In this document: positions 59,077 through 64,000 of the stretch, piece by piece
Layout: each line of letters begins with the position of its first letter
Numbering within the stretch: position 1 is the first letter of the stretch
NCBI GenBank assembly: GCA_030685235.1
Contig: MU839110.1
Span: 124,001-188,000, forward strand
Source of the DNA: Copromyces sp. CBS 386.78
Lineage: Eukaryota; Ascomycota; Sordariomycetes; Sordariales; Sordariaceae
Length of the DNA: 64,000 bases
Direction: 5' to 3'
Program-made: the position numbers and the translations under genes
The notes under the pieces: generated by a model
Databases searched by the model: none
What the model was told of the DNA's origin: nothing
The model's input: the letters and a program-made list of their open reading frames with translations, nothing else

Positions 59077-61092
59077 GTTGCCTTTATGTTCTATGTTCAG
59101 GGGCCTGCTTTCCTGGGGGATAAGGATAAAGAAGGATACCTTATGGGAGAGAGGTGAAGGAAGGGATGAAAGAAAGGAGAGGGAAGATGGAAGACGGTAG
59201 GTAGATGAGGAGGGTAAAGTACGGCAAAGAATATACCTTATGAATGGGTGATCGGTCGGTGAAGAGAAAAGAGCCAGTGTAAGAGTGTAAGGTAGGCGAT
59301 GAAGAAAACACCCACCACCACCACTGCAAACAATAGAACTGTGAGAGGTCCTACTCTAGTCTTCGGTCAAAGAGCCCTCATAAGCAGCTCGATATCCTGA
59401 TGAGACGTCGAGCTGTCTGGGTCGGTTATATATCCGAGTGCCACTGGTGTCTGGCGGGAGGATGCCAAAGACGAAGAACAAGAGGCCAACCAGTCCCGCT
59501 AGGAGGGAGAAACTCCCATCGAAACCTGTCATTCTCTGTGAACCTTAAGCTGACGTCCAATCTTCGAGGGCAGTGGATGGATGGTAAGCCTCTCGCGCTT
59601 GGGGAGATTCCTGACTGGATTCAAGGCCCTGCCCCGAATCACAGCATCTGACAGCAGATAGACTGACAGTGAGCTTTGATAGTCTGGAAGCCGCTGTACT
59701 GAGTGAGCATGATGCATCCATGAAGCAATAACGCTCCTTGAGCATGAGCCCGAGCTTGAGCATGAGCCCGAGCTTGAGCCTGGCTGCCTGGGTCATGGCT
59801 TCACTGCACCCCACTGGGTTGTGCACGGTCTGGTGATAAACAGGGAGTTAAGACAAGCAGGTGGGATTCGCGATGGACTTGCAAAACGACACTGTCGAGT
59901 TTCAATTGTACCGGCGAGTTGTAAAGACATTTGGACATGGGATGAAAGATGGCCCATTCACACTAAAGCCACCTGTCATGATGCCGACTAGAGACAAGCA
60001 GACAAGCGCACCCATCCAGCAAACAGGACCCTCCACACAAGGCAGCAGTATTCACGGCCCATCAGCATTCCCATGTCCAGAATAGGAATCCCGAAATCTC
60101 AACCACTCGGAGGATGGAACTTTGTCAACAAGGCCGGGGTTGCTGATGTGTGAATGCAGAGGGAACGATGACCGCGCGGTTTGATTTGAAACAGCGGGAA
60201 ACGGAAAAATCGCGCGCGCGGGCGGCTCAACTTACAGTGTCGGATTCATGGCTCGCGATTGGTTGGGGTTAACTCCGACATCTCGCTTCGAACGTTGGGG
60301 CGTTCGTGCAACATTTGAAACTGTGCAAGCAGAGGTTCCCAAATCCCGAATCTCTCTGTCAATGGAACGAAGCAAAGGTGCGAGGGGAGGTCGTGGAGGT
60401 GCTTGGTGTTGTTTCGCTCCAAGGAGTGACATCGAATTAAGGTTGTTTCGCCAAGAATCCTTCGTCTCACCCACCCATCGGTGCCTGCCACCTGCCCCCT
60501 ACTTCTAGATCGTCCCCGACCATCGTCCCCGACCTGGCCGTTCTAGGCGCTTTCCCCTCTCGTGTCATTTGCGCTCTTGTTGCGGGGAAGCATTTAACGT
60601 TTTCTTTTTACGTCGATTCTTTCACAGAACATGATCACGATCTCGACTTTGATCGATTTGCACAGCCTCAATCCACAGATGTGGAGGCAACTTCTTTCTA
60701 TATTTCTCCTGCCTTTGATGCGGTGGTCTGACGCTGTCCCGATTGAGACCGAGGCACATTATGCTACACGCGACCAGAAAACCCGCTTCAATCCACACTC
60801 CAGTCGGGTAATAAGGAAGAAAGCAGAAAAAAAGGACAGTCTCGAATTTGGGAAAACCATTCTATCATAGGTAGTAGCACAACTTTTATCTTCCCCCCTA
60901 ACTTCCACTTTACAGCTAACGTCCTTTAGAAAAGCCCTTCTTGAAGCGACAAGACGCGTAATAGGCGTATTATTCTTCCTCCAGTCCGGCTCTTGTTCCC
61001 TGCCATTTCTGGCTGCATCATGTCAAACTAGGCGTTGCGCAACATGTGTACCATCAGGCCATACCCCAAGAAAACCCATCCCAGCTAGTCTT
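59077..61092. other. Intergenic DNA upstream of hak-1
   Basis: About 2 kb between hak-1 (divergent side) and the aminotransferase stop. An 18-bp tandem of GAGCATGAGCCCGAGCTT occurs about twice at 59742-59780. A GCGCGCGCG run lies at about 60212. One small ORF (60631-60870) is listed separately; nothing else is supported. Confidence 0.5.
60631..60870 (+). CDS. Possible small secreted peptide ORF
   Basis: An open frame of 79 residues; from its second ATG (codon 18) it reads MWRQLLSIFLLPLMRW, a plausible signal peptide, followed by a basic, hydrophilic tail (IRKKAEKKD). The start follows a CACAGAAC context that could also be a splice acceptor. There is no domain and no second line of evidence, so this may be chance. 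Confidence 0.22.
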   Translation: MITISTLIDLHSLNPQMWRQLLSIFLLPLMRWSDAVPIETEAHYATRDQKTRFNPHSSRVIRKKAEKKDSLEFGKTILS

Positions 61093-62897
61093 CTAATCCA
61101 TCTGGTCAACGGTCTGGGCCTCCGTGCCCTTACCCTCACTAGCACGGGCCTTCTCCGAGCCCTCCGCCTTCTTTCCATCCTCCTCGGTGACCACAAAGCG
61201 CCAGCCCAACTTATCCTCGACCTTGCCCAGCTGGATACCCTTAAGCTGGGAGAGCAGCTTCAGGCAGATGTCGCCGGCATCCTCCACGCTCTCGTCGAGG
61301 TAAGTGACAGTCTCCTCCTCGGCGTCCTTGTTGAAGGACACGCGAGCGTTTTCCTTGGTAGCATCGGAGGAAGCCAGGGAGTGGGAAGATGACGGCTTGA
61401 CGCGTCTGGTGATGGAGCGAATAGGCACGAGAGCGGCGGCGGTTCCGGCGGCCATAACTTCGGAGAAGGAGGGGAGTTCGGAGTACTTGATCTGTATTGG
61501 GGTGGTAAAACAGGGTGTTAGCGACTGATACCTAAGGTACCTACACTGCGATCCAGATACTCGCTTGAGATCCGTGGGACTGGAGAGAAATATCTCTCCG
61601 ACTGTTGTGGAACGACACTCCTTCTGTTCGGCAGTCGTGCTCCGGTGAAGGGGATAGGTAGGTAGGTAGCGTGATATGCCGGTAGCATCCATAGGTCGTC
61701 CAAGAGCCAGACCTAGACGCACTTCCGGCTCGGACCTTTTCATCGGTGCTTCCACCACTCTCAGGCCCCCGATCTGATCTTGGCACCATGCCGTGATCAC
61801 CGAATACCAACCCGAAAACCGGGGAAGAAAAAACAGAAAGCAGGAAAATCACTTACCGGTCTCTTCTCGACCTTCCAACCAAAGCTCCTAGCAATCTCCT
61901 GGATGCTATCGCTCGTGACACTATCGATCACAGCCTTGCTGCTCGGAACAACAACAGTAACATTATCCTGCGCGTCACGAATCACACCAATGAAGCCACT
62001 GGTACTGAACTCATCGATATCCTCGTGTCTCGCACTATCCAAGTGGAGGGTAATATCATACCCCTCCTTGCGTGCCTTATCACTCCACCGCAACACAGGG
62101 GCATAGTTGCCGCCAACCTTGGCACTGCCAGTACCATTAGGCGCGGCACGGTCAAAGTCCTCCAAGATCAGGGCCTTGACGGGGTGCGTGCCGTGATACA
62201 CACCCGTCGGGATGACGAATACCGAGAAAAGATACTCCTCAGGCGGGCTCAAGCCAAGCTGGGCAGAGCTGCCGAAGATCTGGGGACGGATATACAGCGC
62301 CGCGCCGGTCTCATGGGGCGGGACGAACTCGGCGTTGAGGGCAACAGCAGCCTTGACGGCGTCGACAAAGAGGTCGACGGGCACGGGCGGGATGCTGATG
62401 AACTCGGCGCTGTGCTGCATGCGCTTGGCGTTCTTGTCGGCGCGGAAGACGGCGATGGAGTCGTTGCCGGGGAGACGGAAAGCTTTGAGACCTTCGTAGG
62501 CTTGTTGACCGTAGTTGAGGGCGGGGGCCATGCCGTGCATGCGGATGTAGGGGTCCGTGACGAAGCGGATGGGGGACCATTTGCCAGTTTTGACCGAGTA
62601 GGAGGATTCGATGTGGCCGTTTACTGTCATGTGAAGGAAACGTTAGCTGGCTACTTTCAAGTTGTAGTGTTACGCGTAGTTCGGGATACACATCAGGACT
62701 GGACGAGTATTGGTGTGATTGTATCTGCTCGTCCAACCCATGGACATAATGTGGCGTAGAAGATGTGTAAGGAGGGACTGGCCAGGGAAAATGCAGGGAC
62801 TCGGGTCCCAACGTCGATATTACCCACCTTCGCGGACTCTGAAGCCGACGTTAGACCAGTCAATCGAGGTGACCGGAGGAGGAGGGAATTGTGCCAT
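61093..62897 (-). CDS. Branched-chain amino acid aminotransferase
   Basis: Three exons on minus, 62897-62828, 62623-61857 and 61491-61093, give 411 residues. The enzyme is a fold-type IV PLP aminotransferase that swaps the amino group between Glu and Leu, Ile or Val, the last step of branched-chain amino acid synthesis and the first of breakdown. HGMAPALNYGQQAYEGLKAF is the N-terminal family segment. AKVGGNYAP carries the PLP lysine. EFSTSGFIGV is at the usual position for the substrate-side loop, and SEVMAAGTAAALVPI is the C-terminal phosphate-binding segment, restored by the second splice. From ATG 62897 there is no mitochondrial presequence, so the cytosolic form is predicted. An in-frame ATG at 63038 would add 47 residues. 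The C-terminal tail is acidic and Lys-rich. The 204-nt and 365-nt introns are long for this window; the second holds a CCTAAGGTACCT word. Confidence 0.93.
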
Positions 62898-64000
62898 GGT
62901 GCGGATATTGTTGTATTGGTTGTGCCTTGAAGAGCTCTGAAATTCTGGTGATGATTCTCGGTCAGCTTCTGCAAGGTTACAGGCAGAAGAAAAATGAATG
63001 GCGGAAGATCCGGGAACGAGATCTGAGAAAAAGTACAAGTCTTGTGCAACACGGACAATACCAGGAATTATCCCCTCAATAAACGAACCGCAAGAATATG
63101 AAACTCGGGGAAGCCTAAGCTATCACTTACCTGTACCGTCAGTTGACACTTGAAAATCACAAGTTCAGTGTTCAAGTCACGAAAAGAAAAGGCAAAGAAA
63201 GGCAAGGGTCCTGCGGCCCTCCGATATACGGCCGAGACGCATTGTGGACGCCGATATCGTTGCCGGCAGGCTAACAGGGGTTGAATTGATAACACACAGC
63301 TCGCCCCGCCATTTCTTCTTACCTACCCCGCACCAAGCAAGCCCATCCTTTTGAACAATAACATGTGGACAGGTTTGGGCATGCGATGTCATCGTAAGCC
63401 TCGCGAAGCTTTGTGTCGATGACCGTCTGTTTTTATGTTTTGTTGGATTTTTTTCGATACCTAGAGGTAGTAATAGGGAGTCTCGAGACATGGTATTGGG
63501 CATGTACGACTGATCATATACCTCTAGAGTGATCTTCAGGACAGAAGTTAACACGTAGAATAAGGTAGTGTATAGTACGATACCCGTTACGCTTGTTCAT
63601 ACATCATCTCATTAAGACTTGCCCTTTGAGACATGTACGACATTACGCTGACCAGAATTTGGTTGATGTGTTTGCATTCAATTTTGAGGGACTTCGCAGT
63701 GTTTCAATTGCTCGGCAAGATGAGAAGACGTGTGAAGAGAAACAGATGAATCTTGCCGGCGAACGCCTGGCTATCTTATTCTATATATATACTACCTTGT
63801 GGTGCAGTGTAAAAATGATCATGATGCGCCCCATTTTCCGTTTCCCATAATCCCATGCCTTTCATATCACGCGTCATTGTTGCCGTAAAAGTTAAAAATG
63901 AAGCACCACCATGTGCACCGCCGCCCGTTGTACTGTTCGTCAAGACCGTGTCCTAGCTGTTGCTAAACGAGTTCCCTTAGCTTCCAGATATTGCCATGCA
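62898..64000. other. Promoter side of the aminotransferase and right edge
   Basis: About 1.1 kb with no other gene. A likely 5'-UTR intron of the aminotransferase may lie within 62940-63000 (donor-like GTAACC, acceptor-like TTTCAG on minus). The dispersed word TACCTCTAGGT is present at 63459-63469 (minus), with a partial copy at 63519. Confidence 0.45.

Overview
This window is nuclear DNA of a filamentous ascomycete in the Neurospora/Sordaria group. Genes carry short introns (mostly 49-112 nt, with GTRNGT donors and CTAAC/CTGAC branch points), codon use is strongly C-ending, and intergenic regions run to several kilobases. The tyrosinase precursor, the cAMP-receptor-like GPCR (gpr-1 type) and the HAK1-type potassium transporter look like the Neurospora crassa proteins. 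The tyrosinase differs from the N. crassa protein as I remember it, so a sister species is more likely than N. crassa itself. That species guess is inference. Splice sites were read by eye and chosen so that phases match, and every exon set sums to a multiple of three.

Layout, left to right. 1-8.9 kb: a small secreted protein, an unknown protein and mitochondrial NAD-isocitrate dehydrogenase subunit 1 (idh1), all on +. 8.9-15 kb: tyrosinase (+), BUD23 rRNA methyltransferase (-), SVP26/TEX261 ER-Golgi membrane protein (+), and an acidic unknown protein (-). 17-18.2 kb: D-2-hydroxyacid (D-lactate) dehydrogenase (-). 18.2-24.2 kb: gene-poor, with one small Cys-rich ORF and, just behind it, a mosaic of coding fragments (a 93-bp piece of idh1 and a piece of a RecQ helicase). 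24.2-25.9 kb: an ACS-family MFS transporter (-). 26-31 kb: gene-poor. 31-33.6 kb: FAD monooxygenase fused to a DUF6314-like domain (+). 37.6-40.1 kb: gpr-1-type GPCR (+). 41.5-42.8 kb: DUF3669-type protein (-). 43.6-46.2 kb: dynamin-like GTPase (-). 47.4-50.4 kb: CSC1/OSCA/TMEM63-type channel (+). 51.6-55.5 kb: meiotic MutS homologue MSH4 (-). 56.3-59.1 kb: HAK potassium transporter (-). 61.1-62.9 kb: branched-chain amino acid aminotransferase (-).

This is mostly an ordinary chromosomal housekeeping region, not a gene cluster: neighbours do not form one pathway. The main signals outside ordinary genes are the idh1/RecQ mosaic at 19.4-19.6 kb, an apparent frame break or very unusual intron in msh-4, a four-copy degenerate repeat upstream of msh-4, two families of dispersed short words in the intergenic DNA, and in-frame upstream extensions of gpr-1 and the aminotransferase. 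I recognised no tRNA, 5S rRNA, intact transposon or CRISPR array.
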